This document shows, in pieces, positions 16,247-24,899 of a stretch of 64,000 nucleotides of DNA. Where the stretch lies: positions 186,001 through 250,000 of the forward strand of contig JAFADY010000020.1 of NCBI GenBank assembly GCA_023424395.1, given 5' to 3'. Position 1 is the stretch's first letter; each line of letters opens with the position of its first letter. Origin of the DNA: Bacteroidota bacterium (GTDB lineage: Bacteria; Bacteroidota; Bacteroidia; Bacteroidales; Dysgonomonadaceae). The notes under the pieces are model-generated. The model searched no databases, was not told where the DNA came from, and was given only the letters and a program-made list of their open reading frames with translations. Made by a program: the position numbers and the translations under genes.

Positions 16247-16780
16247 ATGAACAGACGTAAACTCAACGTAGAAGAACTTAACCGCATCAGCATAGAAGAA
16301 TTTCGTGAAGCGAAGAAAATTCCACTCGTTGTGGTGTTGGATAATGTGCGCAGCCAAAATAATATCGGTTCGGTTTTTCGCACGAGCGATGCGTTTCGTG
16401 TACAGGAAATTATTCTTTGCGGGATCACCGCCACGCCGCCCAATGCCGAAATCCACAAAACTGCGCTCGGCGCGGAAGATTCGGTATCGTGGCGATATAT
16501 GAACGATGCGTTGGAAGCCGTGAACTCGCTGAAATCGGAAGGATATACGGTTTTCTCTATCGAACAAACGGAAAACAGCCTTTCGCTGGAAAACCTGCAA
16601 CTCGACCGGAACAAAAAATACGCCGTAATCCTCGGCCACGAGGTGCACGGCGTACAGCAATCGGTTATAGATGCTTCTGCCGGCTGCATCGAAATTCCGC
16701 AATACGGCACCAAACATTCGCTCAATGTTTCGGTAACGGCGGGAATTGTGATTTGGGATTTCTTTAAACAGCTCCGGTAA
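16247..16780 (+). CDS. TrmH/SpoU-family RNA 2'-O-methyltransferase
   Basis: This 177-residue SPOUT methyltransferase has motif 1 'VVLDNVRSQNNIGSVFRTSDAF' (about 29-50), which holds the catalytic Asn/Arg pair. Motif 2 is 'YAVILGHEVHGV' (about 125-136) and motif 3 'IPQYGTKHSLNVSVTAGIVIWD' (about 150-172), forming the knotted SAM site. It methylates ribose in tRNA or rRNA, and the target is not readable because the N-terminal RNA-binding part is short. It is convergent with the pyrophosphatase gene, only 3 nt separating the stops. Confidence 0.93.
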   Translation: MNRRKLNVEELNRISIEEFREAKKIPLVVVLDNVRSQNNIGSVFRTSDAFRVQEIILCGITATPPNAEIHKTALGAEDSVSWRYMNDALEAVNSLKSEGYTVFSIEQTENSLSLENLQLDRNKKYAVILGHEVHGVQQSVIDASAGCIEIPQYGTKHSLNVSVTAGIVIWDFFKQLR

Positions 16781-16783
16781 AGC

Positions 16784-18985
16784 CTACAACAAACTCCAAG
16801 CTACCGTAAGCCCGGCCATAACGATGGAGACCATACTCATCAGTTTAATCAGGATATTGAGCGATGGGCCCGAAGTATCTTTAAAAGGATCGCCCACGGT
16901 ATCGCCCACAACAGTCGCTTTGTGCGCTTCACTACCTTTTCCTCCCAAATGCCCTTCCTCGATATATTTTTTCGCGTTATCCCAAGCGCCTCCCGAATTG
17001 GCCATAAAAACCGCCAAAACAAAACCTGCGCCCAAGCCTCCGGCTAATAATCCCATTACGCCGGCCACGCCGAGCAAAATTCCCGTTAATATCGGAACAA
17101 GGATGGCAAGCAGCGAGGGAAACAACATTTCTTGCTGCGCGCCTTTGGTCGAAATAGCCACACAACGGGCATAATCGGGTGTAGCCTCACCGGTAAGTAT
17201 CCCTTGTATTTCGCGGAACTGCCTGCGCACTTCTTCTACCATTTTTTGCGCGGCGCGACCCACAGCATTCATGGTAAGCCCACAGAACAAAAATGCCATC
17301 ATCGAACCGATAAAAATACCCACCAGCACTTTCGGGTTCATCAGCGTAACGTTAAAATAGTTCATAAAATCCACAAAACTTGCTTTGGCAACTTCCACCG
17401 TATTGCCGTTGGAGAATTGCAAGATATTATCGCCCAACCTCATCATCCCGATACGAATCTCTTCCATGTAAGATGCAAGCAAAGCGAGAGCAGTTAAAGC
17501 GGCAGAGCCGATGGCAAAACCTTTTCCCGTTGCCGCGGTGGTATTTCCCAACGCGTCGAGAGAATCGGTACGTCTGCGAACTTCGGGTTCGAGGCCACTC
17601 ATTTCGGCGTTTCCGCCGGCATTGTCCGCTATGGGCCCGTAAGCGTCGGTAGCGAGAGTAATGCCCAACGTTGACAACATGCCCACGGCGGCAATGGCAA
17701 TGCCGTAAAGCCCCATACTCAATTGTTCGGGAGCGAGCATATTGCTTATATCGAAACGGATAGCACTCAGGTAAGAAATAAGGATCGCCACTACGATAGA
17801 AACAACGGGAATAACCGTTGAGATCATCCCGGCGCCCATTCCGGATATAATTACCGTTGCAGGGCCTGTTTTGGCGCTATTGGCAATATTCTGGGTGGGT
17901 TTGTATGAATGAGAGGTAAAATATTCGGTTCCCTGACCGATAACGATTCCGCCGAGCAAACCCGCTATTACGGAAAATGACAGCCCTACCCAATTTTCGA
18001 AACCAAGCAGGTAAAATATCGCGAAAGTAGCCACGGCGATAAGCGCGGCGCTCACGTTCACACCCCTATTGAGAGCAGCCATCAATTGTTTCATGGTTGC
18101 GTTTTCTTTTGTTCTGACCAGGAAAATGCCGAAAATAGAAAGGAAAACGCCTATCGCTGCGATTATCATGGGTGCGAATACCGCTTTTTGCTGCATAGCA
18201 GGGTTTAAGATATAAGCGGAGGCGCCTAAAGCGGCGGTCGATAAAATCGATCCGCAATACGATTCGTACAGGTCGGCGCCCATTCCGGCTACATCGCCTA
18301 CGTTATCGCCCACATTATCGGCAATTGTAGCCGGATTGCGAGGGTCGTCTTCAGGAATTCCGGCTTCTACTTTTCCGACCAAATCGGCGCCTACATCGGC
18401 GGCTTTCGTGTAAATTCCGCCGCCCACACGGGCAAAGAGCGCTTGTGTGGAAGCTCCCATTCCGAAAGTTAACATGGTGGTGGTTATCATGATCAATTTA
18501 TGTCCGGGATCGGAATCTTCTACAAAATAATCGAGAATCAGGTACCACACCGAAATATCGAGCAAGGCAAGGCCCACAACCACCAATCCCATCACCGCGC
18601 CCGACCTAAAAGCGACCTGCAGGCCTTTATTCAGCGAATTTCTCGCGGCATTGGCCGTTCTTGCCGACGCATAGGTAGCGGTTTTCATGCCGAAAAACCC
18701 CGCCAACCCCGAGAAAAAACCTCCGGTTAAAAAGGCGAATGGAACCCATTCGTTTTGAAGCCCGAAATAAGCCATCACGGCAAAAATGATCGCCAAAATA
18801 ATAAAAACGACAATTACGATCTTGTACTGCTGTTTGAGATACGACATAGCACCTTCGCGAACATATTGGACTATTGTTTTCATTATTTCCGTGCCTTCGC
18901 TTTCGGCCATCAATTTTTTGAAGAAGTAAAAGGCAAAGCCGAGCGCAATAACGGCGGCAATGGGAACTAAATAGAAGTAATTCAT
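16784..18985 (-). CDS. hppA: Membrane-bound K+-dependent pyrophosphatase
   Basis: Ion-pumping inner-membrane pyrophosphatase (733 residues from the ATG at 18985, MNYFYLVPIAAV; the 32 residues upstream lie in the leader). About 16 membrane segments are visible. The signature substrate loop 'DVGADLVGKVEAGIPEDDPR' (about 200-220) is followed by 'NPATIADNVGDNVGDVAGMGADL', and 'NAGGNAEMSGLEPEVR' and 'DTVGDPFKDTSGPSLNI' hold the remaining Asp/Lys ligands. 'GNTTAATGKGFAIG' has Ala where K+-independent enzymes have Lys, so the enzyme should require K+. Whether it pumps Na+, H+ or both is not decided here. It saves energy from pyrophosphate in an anaerobe. Confidence 0.95.
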   Translation of the reverse strand: MNYFYLVPIAAVIALGFAFYFFKKLMAESEGTEIMKTIVQYVREGAMSYLKQQYKIVIVVFIILAIIFAVMAYFGLQNEWVPFAFLTGGFFSGLAGFFGMKTATYASARTANAARNSLNKGLQVAFRSGAVMGLVVVGLALLDISVWYLILDYFVEDSDPGHKLIMITTTMLTFGMGASTQALFARVGGGIYTKAADVGADLVGKVEAGIPEDDPRNPATIADNVGDNVGDVAGMGADLYESYCGSILSTAALGASAYILNPAMQQKAVFAPMIIAAIGVFLSIFGIFLVRTKENATMKQLMAALNRGVNVSAALIAVATFAIFYLLGFENWVGLSFSVIAGLLGGIVIGQGTEYFTSHSYKPTQNIANSAKTGPATVIISGMGAGMISTVIPVVSIVVAILISYLSAIRFDISNMLAPEQLSMGLYGIAIAAVGMLSTLGITLATDAYGPIADNAGGNAEMSGLEPEVRRRTDSLDALGNTTAATGKGFAIGSAALTALALLASYMEEIRIGMMRLGDNILQFSNGNTVEVAKASFVDFMNYFNVTLMNPKVLVGIFIGSMMAFLFCGLTMNAVGRAAQKMVEEVRRQFREIQGILTGEATPDYARCVAISTKGAQQEMLFPSLLAILVPILTGILLGVAGVMGLLAGGLGAGFVLAVFMANSGGAWDNAKKYIEEGHLGGKGSEAHKATVVGDTVGDPFKDTSGPSLNILIKLMSMVSIVMAGLTVAWSLL

Positions 18986-19032
18986 TGGTCGGTAAATTTT
19001 AAAGATTGTTCTGCATAATATGTAATAAGCGA

Positions 19033-19064
19033 CAAATGTATCAATTTTTCCGAAATATTCCCAA
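19033..19064 (-). promoter_or_regulatory. Promoter for hppA
   Basis: On the minus strand TACATTTG (19040-19033) matches the -7 consensus TAnnTTTG, with TTG (19064-19062) 21 bp upstream as a -33 element. This is one of the more complete promoters in the window, with a leader of about 45 nt before the start at 18985. Confidence 0.5.
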
Positions 19065-19072
19065 TAAACTTT

Positions 19073-19102
19073 AAAAAACAAAAAAGAGGCTTTTCAGCCT
19101 CT
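19073..19102 (-). terminator. Rho-independent terminator after the S46 peptidase gene
   Basis: The stem agaggct/agcctct (19085-19091 and 19096-19102) with loop tttc is followed on the minus strand by a T-rich run (19085 down to 19073). It lies about 30 nt past the stop of the S46 peptidase gene at 19132. Confidence 0.8.
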
Positions 19103-19131
19103 CTTTCTATCAGACATTGGTTATTCCCGAT

Positions 19132-21297
19132 TTACTTCAATTCCATTTCTTCAATCAAATGCGTGGCGCCGGCAAATTTGTCGATGATGAACAGCACATA
19201 GCGGATATCCACAATAATACTGCGTTGATAATCGGGTAAATATTGAATATCCCCGCCAACGCCTTCCCAATTTCGGTCGAAGTTAATGCCGATGAGCTCT
19301 CCATTGCCGTTTAAAACGGGACTGCCCGAATTTCCACCGGTGGTGTGCGTGGTGGCGGTAAATGCCACAGGCATTTTGCCGTTAGGCAAAGCATATCTTC
19401 CGAAATTGTTTTTGAGATAAAGTTCTTTCAATTTTGCCGGAACAACGAATTCCCAATTATCGGGATTTTCCTTTTCTATAATTCCATCCATGGTGGTTTG
19501 ATGTTTGTAGGTTATGGCATCGCTTGGATCGTAACCTTTCACTTGTCCGTACGTTAAACGCAATGTCAGATTGGCATCGGGGAAAAGAGCGAGTTCGCCC
19601 TCTTTGGCCAAAATACCTTTCAGGTAATTGTGCCGGGCAATCGCAAAGTTATTGTTAAACGAGTTTTGTTGCTGTCTAAGCCACCAGGCTTCCTCGCGCA
19701 CGGAACGTGCGAAATTGATCATCGGATCGTTGATAAGCACGTCAGCCGAGTGGTTGCCGGAAACGAATTGCTGCATATTTTCTTCGCTCGCGAAAATAGA
19801 ACGTTCAAAAATATCGTCCACATATTTATCTACATCTCCACCGAATTTCGCATGCAGATCGGTAAAAACCGTAGGTTGTTTTTCTTGTGGTACCAATCTC
19901 GTGTATTCCCTGATCATGGCTTTCGCCACTTTTTTATCCACTTCCACGTTGTAATTTTTGTCGGCCAGGTTTCGGTAATCATTCAACAAAAGCAGCGTGA
20001 ACTGCTCGATTTTAGGCTCATCGTTTTGCCCCAAAGCAACTATCAACGAATCTACATTTCGCGTGGGGATACCGGCAAACTCAACGCCTCGGGTTATTCC
20101 CTCATTCAGCATCCTGTCGCGAAAGCGCAAGTCTCCTCTCTTTAAAATAATACTTTCGATGGTATCTAAAGCTGAAAGATATTTTGTTGCGTTGTTGTTT
20201 TTTGCCCAATCGCTAATTTCCTCTTGTTGTCGTTTTTTTAAAGTGATGAAATTTCGTTTATCGATAGCCCAATTCGATCCGATAGCACTTTTATAGGCGT
20301 TTGTAGAACCCGAATATTTATTAGCGTACTGAATTTTCACTTGGGGGTCTTTCAACATTTCCTCCAGCATAGCGTTCTGACGTACTTCACGCATGTTGAT
20401 GCGGACTGCATTATCTATATCCCTGCGTTCGGTTACTTCCCACGATGTGTAATATTTGTGTGTGGTGCCGGGAAAGCCGATAATCATGGCAAAATCGTTT
20501 TCTTTGACGCCTTTGGTGGAAATTTGCAGCCATTTTTTAGGTTTCAGCGAAACATTATCGGGAGAATAATCAGCGGGATTTCCGTTCTTGTCTGCGTAAA
20601 TACGGAAGACGGCAAAATCGCCCGTATGGCGAGGCCACATCCAATTGTCGGTATCGGCGCCGAACTTTCCGATGGAGCTGGGCGGCGCGCCTACCAAACG
20701 CACATCGGTATAAATTTTCTTCGAAAACATAAAATATTTATTTCCTTCAAAAAAAGGTTTTATCTCCACATCCGTTCCCACATTACTTTTTAGGTATTCA
20801 GCTGCTTTATCGCGTGCAATTTTGTTCAAATATGAAGGCGAGAGAAATAAAACGCCGTCTTTATCCAATTCCTTATCTCGTTGCAGGCTTTGCTTCACAT
20901 AATCGGTAACGTCTTCTATCTTATCGATAAAAGTTACGCGAAGCCCCGGATTCGGTAATTCCTGCGCGCGGGTCTTCGCCCAAAAACCGTTATCGAGATA
21001 GTTGTTTTCTAACGTACTGTGATTCTGTATTTGTCCGTATCCGCAGTGGTGGTTTGTAAGCACCAATCCTTCCGAAGAGATCACTTCGCCGGTACAGCCG
21101 CCGCCGAAAAGCACCACGGCATCTTTTAACGAACTTCCGGCGGGATTGTAAATATCGTAATCCTGCAACTTCAATCCAAGTTTTTGCATCTCGGGCATTT
21201 TCTGCTGTTTCAGCAAGTGCAGCATCCACATGCCTTCATCGGCAAGCACAAAAAAGGATAACAAGAAAAGAGCAAGGCTCAAAAAAGATTTTTTCAT
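19132..21297 (-). CDS. S46 dipeptidyl peptidase, DPP11-type
   Basis: Exported serine dipeptidyl peptidase of 721 residues with a signal peptide (about 1-19) and mature start 'DEGMWMLHLL'. The chymotrypsin-like halves show 'LTNHHCGYGQIQNHST' with catalytic His84 and 'GGNSGSPVLNGNGELIG' with Ser657. Eighteen residues after the Ser is Arg675 in 'INFDRNWEG', the position that in the P. gingivalis enzymes is Arg in DPP11 (Asp/Glu at P1) and Gly in DPP7. Release of acidic dipeptides is therefore predicted. A helical domain lies between about 290 and 570. It stands alone with its own terminator and complements DPP IV. Confidence 0.93.
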   Translation of the reverse strand: MKKSFLSLALFLLSFFVLADEGMWMLHLLKQQKMPEMQKLGLKLQDYDIYNPAGSSLKDAVVLFGGGCTGEVISSEGLVLTNHHCGYGQIQNHSTLENNYLDNGFWAKTRAQELPNPGLRVTFIDKIEDVTDYVKQSLQRDKELDKDGVLFLSPSYLNKIARDKAAEYLKSNVGTDVEIKPFFEGNKYFMFSKKIYTDVRLVGAPPSSIGKFGADTDNWMWPRHTGDFAVFRIYADKNGNPADYSPDNVSLKPKKWLQISTKGVKENDFAMIIGFPGTTHKYYTSWEVTERRDIDNAVRINMREVRQNAMLEEMLKDPQVKIQYANKYSGSTNAYKSAIGSNWAIDKRNFITLKKRQQEEISDWAKNNNATKYLSALDTIESIILKRGDLRFRDRMLNEGITRGVEFAGIPTRNVDSLIVALGQNDEPKIEQFTLLLLNDYRNLADKNYNVEVDKKVAKAMIREYTRLVPQEKQPTVFTDLHAKFGGDVDKYVDDIFERSIFASEENMQQFVSGNHSADVLINDPMINFARSVREEAWWLRQQQNSFNNNFAIARHNYLKGILAKEGELALFPDANLTLRLTYGQVKGYDPSDAITYKHQTTMDGIIEKENPDNWEFVVPAKLKELYLKNNFGRYALPNGKMPVAFTATTHTTGGNSGSPVLNGNGELIGINFDRNWEGVGGDIQYLPDYQRSIIVDIRYVLFIIDKFAGATHLIEEMELK

Positions 21298-21387
21298 TTC
21301 TCAGTTTTTTTGAATATATAATAATTTAAGCGGATAAAGATAAGAAAAAAATGTAAACCCGCGGGTGGTTTCATTCGGGTTTTAGTT

Positions 21388-21395
21388 TATCTTTG
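21388..21395 (+). promoter_or_regulatory. Bacteroidetes -7 element (TATCTTTG)
   Basis: TATCTTTG lies 72 nt upstream of the lipoprotein ATG at 21468, in the divergent region with the S46 peptidase gene. No firm -33 was seen. Confidence 0.45.
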
Positions 21396-21467
21396 TGCAC
21401 AGATTACATGTGTTTGAGGAAATCTTAACCCGTTTGGTCTATATCAATCTAAATCAATCTAAAAAAT

Positions 21468-22508
21468 ATGAAGTTTATTTTCCGTTTATTTATTTTTCTT
21501 TTTATTATTGGTTCGAGTTTAGCCGGATGCGTAGGCGGCAAAACAGAAACGAAAGATACACCCAGATCCGATTCACTTTCAGTTGAAAACACTGGCGAAT
21601 CTGAAGTCGACAAACCGCGCCAACCGGTGGATGAAACGGAATATTTAAGGTTGATGACGAAAAACGCCAACGGAGACACTACCGGATTGTGGCCGGTGCA
21701 AAACCAGCCGATACCGCTGGAAGGGGCGATATTGCCTTACAAGCGTGTAGTGGCTTATTATGGAAACCTTTACTCCAAACAAATGGGCGCGCTGGGTGAA
21801 TATCCGCCCGAAGAAATGTGGCGGCGACTAAATAAGGAAGTGGAAGCGTGGAATGCCGCCGATTCGTTAACACCGGCCATTCCCGCTGTGCATTACATTG
21901 CTGCCGTAGCGCAGCCGCACCCCACAGGCGACGGCGGATACCGTTTCAGGATGCCCGACCATCAGATCGATTCTGCGTTGGCGATCGCGAAAATGCACGA
22001 TGCGATAGTTTTTCTCGATCTTCAAGTGGGGCACAGCACCGTTGCCAAAGAAGTGCCCGCTTTTGAAAAATATTTACTGATGCCGCATGTGCATTTGGGT
22101 ATCGACCCCGAATTTTCGATGAAAGACGGCTCCGTGCCCGGAAAAAAGATCGGAACGTTTGATGCCGCCGATATTAACGACGCTTCGGAATACTTGGCAA
22201 AATTGGTGAAAGAGAACAACCTTCCGCCGAAAATGCTTATCGTTCACCGATTCACGCAAGGCATGATCACCAATTACAAGAACATCGTGCTTCGCCCCGA
22301 AGTGCAAGTCGTGATCGATATGGACGGCTTTGGCCGCCCCGAACTGAAATACAGCACATTCGACCGCTTTGTTTATCGGGAGCCGGTTCAGTTCGTAGGG
22401 TTCAAACTCTTTTATAAAAACGATACCAAACAATCGCCCAATCATATGCTCACTCCCGAAGAATTGTTGAAACTAAGCCCGCAGCCTATTTATATTCAGT
22501 ATCAGTGA
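21468..22508 (+). CDS. Uncharacterised lipoprotein, possibly barrel-fold
   Basis: This 346-residue secreted lipoprotein has the signal 'MKFIFRLFIFLFIIGSSLAGC' with lipobox LAGC and then an acidic Ser/Thr/Asp linker (about 24-55). The folded domain (about 65-346) alternates strands and helices in a TIM-barrel-like way: 'VVAYYGNLYSKQMG', 'VHYIAAVAQPH', 'AIVFLDLQVGHSTV', 'HVHLGIDPEFSM', 'KMLIVHRFTQGMI', 'VVIDMDGFG'. Conserved-looking His/Asp/Glu end several strands, suggesting an enzyme. I recognise no named family with confidence. The gene stands alone between two own-promoter regions, and an envelope location is likely. Confidence 0.75.
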   Translation: MKFIFRLFIFLFIIGSSLAGCVGGKTETKDTPRSDSLSVENTGESEVDKPRQPVDETEYLRLMTKNANGDTTGLWPVQNQPIPLEGAILPYKRVVAYYGNLYSKQMGALGEYPPEEMWRRLNKEVEAWNAADSLTPAIPAVHYIAAVAQPHPTGDGGYRFRMPDHQIDSALAIAKMHDAIVFLDLQVGHSTVAKEVPAFEKYLLMPHVHLGIDPEFSMKDGSVPGKKIGTFDAADINDASEYLAKLVKENNLPPKMLIVHRFTQGMITNYKNIVLRPEVQVVIDMDGFGRPELKYSTFDRFVYREPVQFVGFKLFYKNDTKQSPNHMLTPEELLKLSPQPIYIQYQ

Positions 22509-22620
22509 AAAGTGTTACGGGGTAGGAGTTGTGAGTTGCGAGTTTTGAGTTTATTATTTAAAGTTTAAATTTTTGTAAGTTTAATTGAAAAATTAAACGA
22601 TATTACTCTGAGAAACTAAT

Positions 22621-23019
22621 ATGAAAAATTTAACCGTTATAACAATTACGTTGTTTGCGGGAATATTCTTTTCTGCTTGCAGTCATAAAATTACACGTAC
22701 CGGCTATCAAATTGACAAATCGGATTATGTGGAATGTGATGTAGTGATCAAAAGGGATACTACAGTTGATGTGAGTTTAGCTACCAGAATTGGCGAGATT
22801 AAACTTGGCGACTCAGGCTTATCGGTCGCATGCAATGAAGAACATGCGATCAATATCCTGAAAGGCGAGGCTTGCGCTATGAATGCCGGGTTAATAATTA
22901 TTACGGAAGAAAAAAGCCCGACTTGCTTACATCGTGTTACAGATGCAAGGCTGAATTTTATCAGTTCAATGATACGGATAACAGGCAATACTTTATATAG
23001 TGATGAAGTTTATGAGTAG
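22621..23019 (+). CDS. Small lipoprotein of unknown function
   Basis: This 132-residue lipoprotein has the signal 'MKNLTVITITLFAGIFFSAC' and lipobox FSAC. The mature part has Cys in 'YVECDVVIKRD', 'LSVACNEEHA', 'LKGEACAMNAGLI' and 'SPTCLHRV', which could form two disulfides in the periplasm. The 'A-x2-x-LKGEAC-x-x-NAGLIIITEE' pattern recalls RcsF/DUF4156-type small lipoproteins, but I do not claim it. The ATG at 22621 follows a 112-bp spacer that shows only low-complexity gag-ttt repeats. Confidence 0.7.
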   Translation: MKNLTVITITLFAGIFFSACSHKITRTGYQIDKSDYVECDVVIKRDTTVDVSLATRIGEIKLGDSGLSVACNEEHAINILKGEACAMNAGLIIITEEKSPTCLHRVTDARLNFISSMIRITGNTLYSDEVYE

Positions 23020-23148
23020 CTAAAGACAGGTCGAAAAATACAGTTAGAGCTATAGGCGCTGTTCTAATCGGTTTTTTTCTCCAAATATGCTTTCATAAGT
23101 TAATAGCTTTTTTCATGATTGCGACACCTGAATATAATTATTATTGTA

Positions 23149-23156
23149 TATATTTG
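23149..23156 (+). promoter_or_regulatory. Bacteroidetes -7 element (TATATTTG)
   Basis: TATATTTG lies 32 nt before the ATG at 23189. It makes transcription of the NotI-like gene plausible and argues that translation does not begin at the upstream in-frame ATG at 23144. Confidence 0.45.
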
Positions 23157-23188
23157 CAATTATCTCACATAGGTTTCATAGCGAAAAA

Positions 23189-24025
23189 ATGAATGAAAAT
23201 ACAAATAATAGCCAACCGTTAGCAGAAGTTTTCGGATTTCTAATAGAAGATCAATCGGACAGAGCCATTCGTTACCGTGAGAATAAACTTTGTCCCTTTA
23301 ACAATATTGTTTCAAACTGTACAAAAAACAGCGTTGATTTTCCATTAGGGGTTTGTAGCTTAAACCATAAAAATAAACCGGTAATTATTTGTCCTATTCG
23401 CTTTAGAGAAGATTGGAAAATTGTCAGCGATGCAGCAGCTTTTATATTTGATAATGAAACTACTTGGACACATATTGGAGAAGTAAGGTTAAAAGACAAA
23501 TTTGGCAAGTCGGCAGGAAATATTGATTATGTTTTAGTTGCGTACGACGATAGAGGACAAGTTTTAAACTTTGGTTCTCTTGAAGTTCAGTCGGTTTATA
23601 TATCGGGAAATCTTACAAGCCCTTTTTCAGCATATATGCAAAATCCTACGCTTGATTTTAGTTGGAAGCGAGCCTTGAAATATCCGAAACCTGACTATCT
23701 TTCTTCCTATAGAAAAAGACTTGTTCCACAAATCATTGCCAAAGGCTCAATACTTAAACAATGGGGTAAAAAGCAAGTTGTAGCTTTACAAACTTCATTT
23801 TACAATACCCTACCGTTATTGCCCGAAGTAGATAAAACAGAAGCTGACTTTGCTTTTTTTCTTTACGACTTAGTGCCGAATAAAAACGAAAAGAGATTAG
23901 AACTCCAACTCTCGCAAGTAATTTCTCATGGTGGAAATAGAACAGGAACCCACATAATATTGGATTCGTTTTATGGATTACGAAAAAACCTTTCAAGAAA
24001 TTTACGCCGAACTTCAACACATTGA
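23189..24025 (+). CDS. NotI-like type II restriction endonuclease, probably 3'-truncated
   Basis: From Met at 23189 the 278 residues match the NotI family. 'LAEVFGF' at 11-17 is followed by 'NKLCPFNNIVSNC' and 'PLGVCSLN', with Cys35, 44, 56 and 68 fitting the iron-binding Cys4 site. 'GKSAGNIDYVLVAYD' and 'FGSLEVQSVYISGN' give Asp113, Glu132 and Gln134, a D-(E)xQ nuclease site. NotI has about 380 residues. Here the family likeness fades at about 'LQLSQVI' (residue 252), and the last 50 bases run into the glutaminase coding region. The C-terminal part is probably missing. No partner methyltransferase lies in the window, so activity is doubtful. Confidence 0.8.
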   Translation: MNENTNNSQPLAEVFGFLIEDQSDRAIRYRENKLCPFNNIVSNCTKNSVDFPLGVCSLNHKNKPVIICPIRFREDWKIVSDAAAFIFDNETTWTHIGEVRLKDKFGKSAGNIDYVLVAYDDRGQVLNFGSLEVQSVYISGNLTSPFSAYMQNPTLDFSWKRALKYPKPDYLSSYRKRLVPQIIAKGSILKQWGKKQVVALQTSFYNTLPLLPEVDKTEADFAFFLYDLVPNKNEKRLELQLSQVISHGGNRTGTHIILDSFYGLRKNLSRNLRRTSTH

Positions 24026-24887
24026 GGACATCGGCCATGTAGCCGATTACATCCCCGAATTAGCACACGTGAATCCGAATCAATTCGGTGTGCAATTAAC
24101 CACCGTTACCGGAGAACATTTCGCCTTCGGCGATTCGGAAAAGCGGTTTTCCATACAGAGTATTGCCAAAGTTTTTACGTTCGTGCTCGCCTATTCGCGT
24201 GTGAAAAGCAATATATGGGAACGAACCGATCTGGAACCGGCAGGAACGCCGTTCAACTCGCTCGTGCAACTCGAACACGATCAAGGTATTCCCCGAAATC
24301 CGTTTATCAACGCGGGCGCCATTGTGGTGTGCGATATTCTGGTGAGCGAACTGGCTTCGCCCAAAGAGAATATTCTTTCGTTTATTCGTCGCTTATCGGG
24401 TTGCGACAGCATCGATTACAATCTCATCGTTGCCCATTCGGAGAAAAAGACCGGTTACCGAAACTATGCGCTTGTGAACCTGATGAAATCGTTCGGTAAC
24501 ATCAAAAACAACATCGATGTGGTGATGGACGTTTATTTCCACATTTGCTCCATCGAGATGAGTTGCAAAGAACTATCGGCAGCATTTTTGTTCCTTGCCA
24601 ACAACGGCGTTGTCCCCTACTCCGGCGAACGCGTTCTCTCGCCCAGCCGCACCAAGCGCACGAACGCGCTTATGCAAACCTGCGGTTTTTACGACGAAGC
24701 CGGACAATTTACCTTCAAAGTGGGGCTTCCGGGCAAGAGCGGCGTGGGCGGCGGCATCGTGGCCGTGCTTCCCGAAAAATACGCCATCACCGTATGGAGC
24801 CCACGCCTCAACAAGAAAGGAAATTCTTTTAAAGGAATGTTATTTTTGGAGGAGTTTACCACGAAAACGAAGTTATCTATTTTTTAA
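23973..24887 (+). CDS. glsA: Glutaminase A
   Basis: Serine-dependent glutaminase of 304 residues that converts glutamine to glutamate and ammonia in the cytoplasm. 'MDYEKTFQEIYAELQHIEDIG' begins the protein. 'KRFSIQSIAKVFTF' holds the Ser-x-x-Lys dyad (about 56-60), and 'NPFINAGAIVVCD' (about 108-120), 'NYALVNLMKSFGN' and 'GLPGKSGVGGGIVAV' (about 250-265) are family motifs. The start overlaps the NotI-like frame by 53 nt, and its own promoter must then lie within that gene. The TTG/ATG of the next secreted protein follows at once, so these two may be cotranscribed. Confidence 0.95.
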   Translation: MDYEKTFQEIYAELQHIEDIGHVADYIPELAHVNPNQFGVQLTTVTGEHFAFGDSEKRFSIQSIAKVFTFVLAYSRVKSNIWERTDLEPAGTPFNSLVQLEHDQGIPRNPFINAGAIVVCDILVSELASPKENILSFIRRLSGCDSIDYNLIVAHSEKKTGYRNYALVNLMKSFGNIKNNIDVVMDVYFHICSIEMSCKELSAAFLFLANNGVVPYSGERVLSPSRTKRTNALMQTCGFYDEAGQFTFKVGLPGKSGVGGGIVAVLPEKYAITVWSPRLNKKGNSFKGMLFLEEFTTKTKLSIF

Positions 24888-24899
24888 TTGAATCTATCC

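Noticed and set aside
23144..23188. Upstream ATG at 23144 as start of the NotI-like gene
   Set aside because: The extra 15 residues lie across the -7 promoter element (23149-23156) and have no family match.
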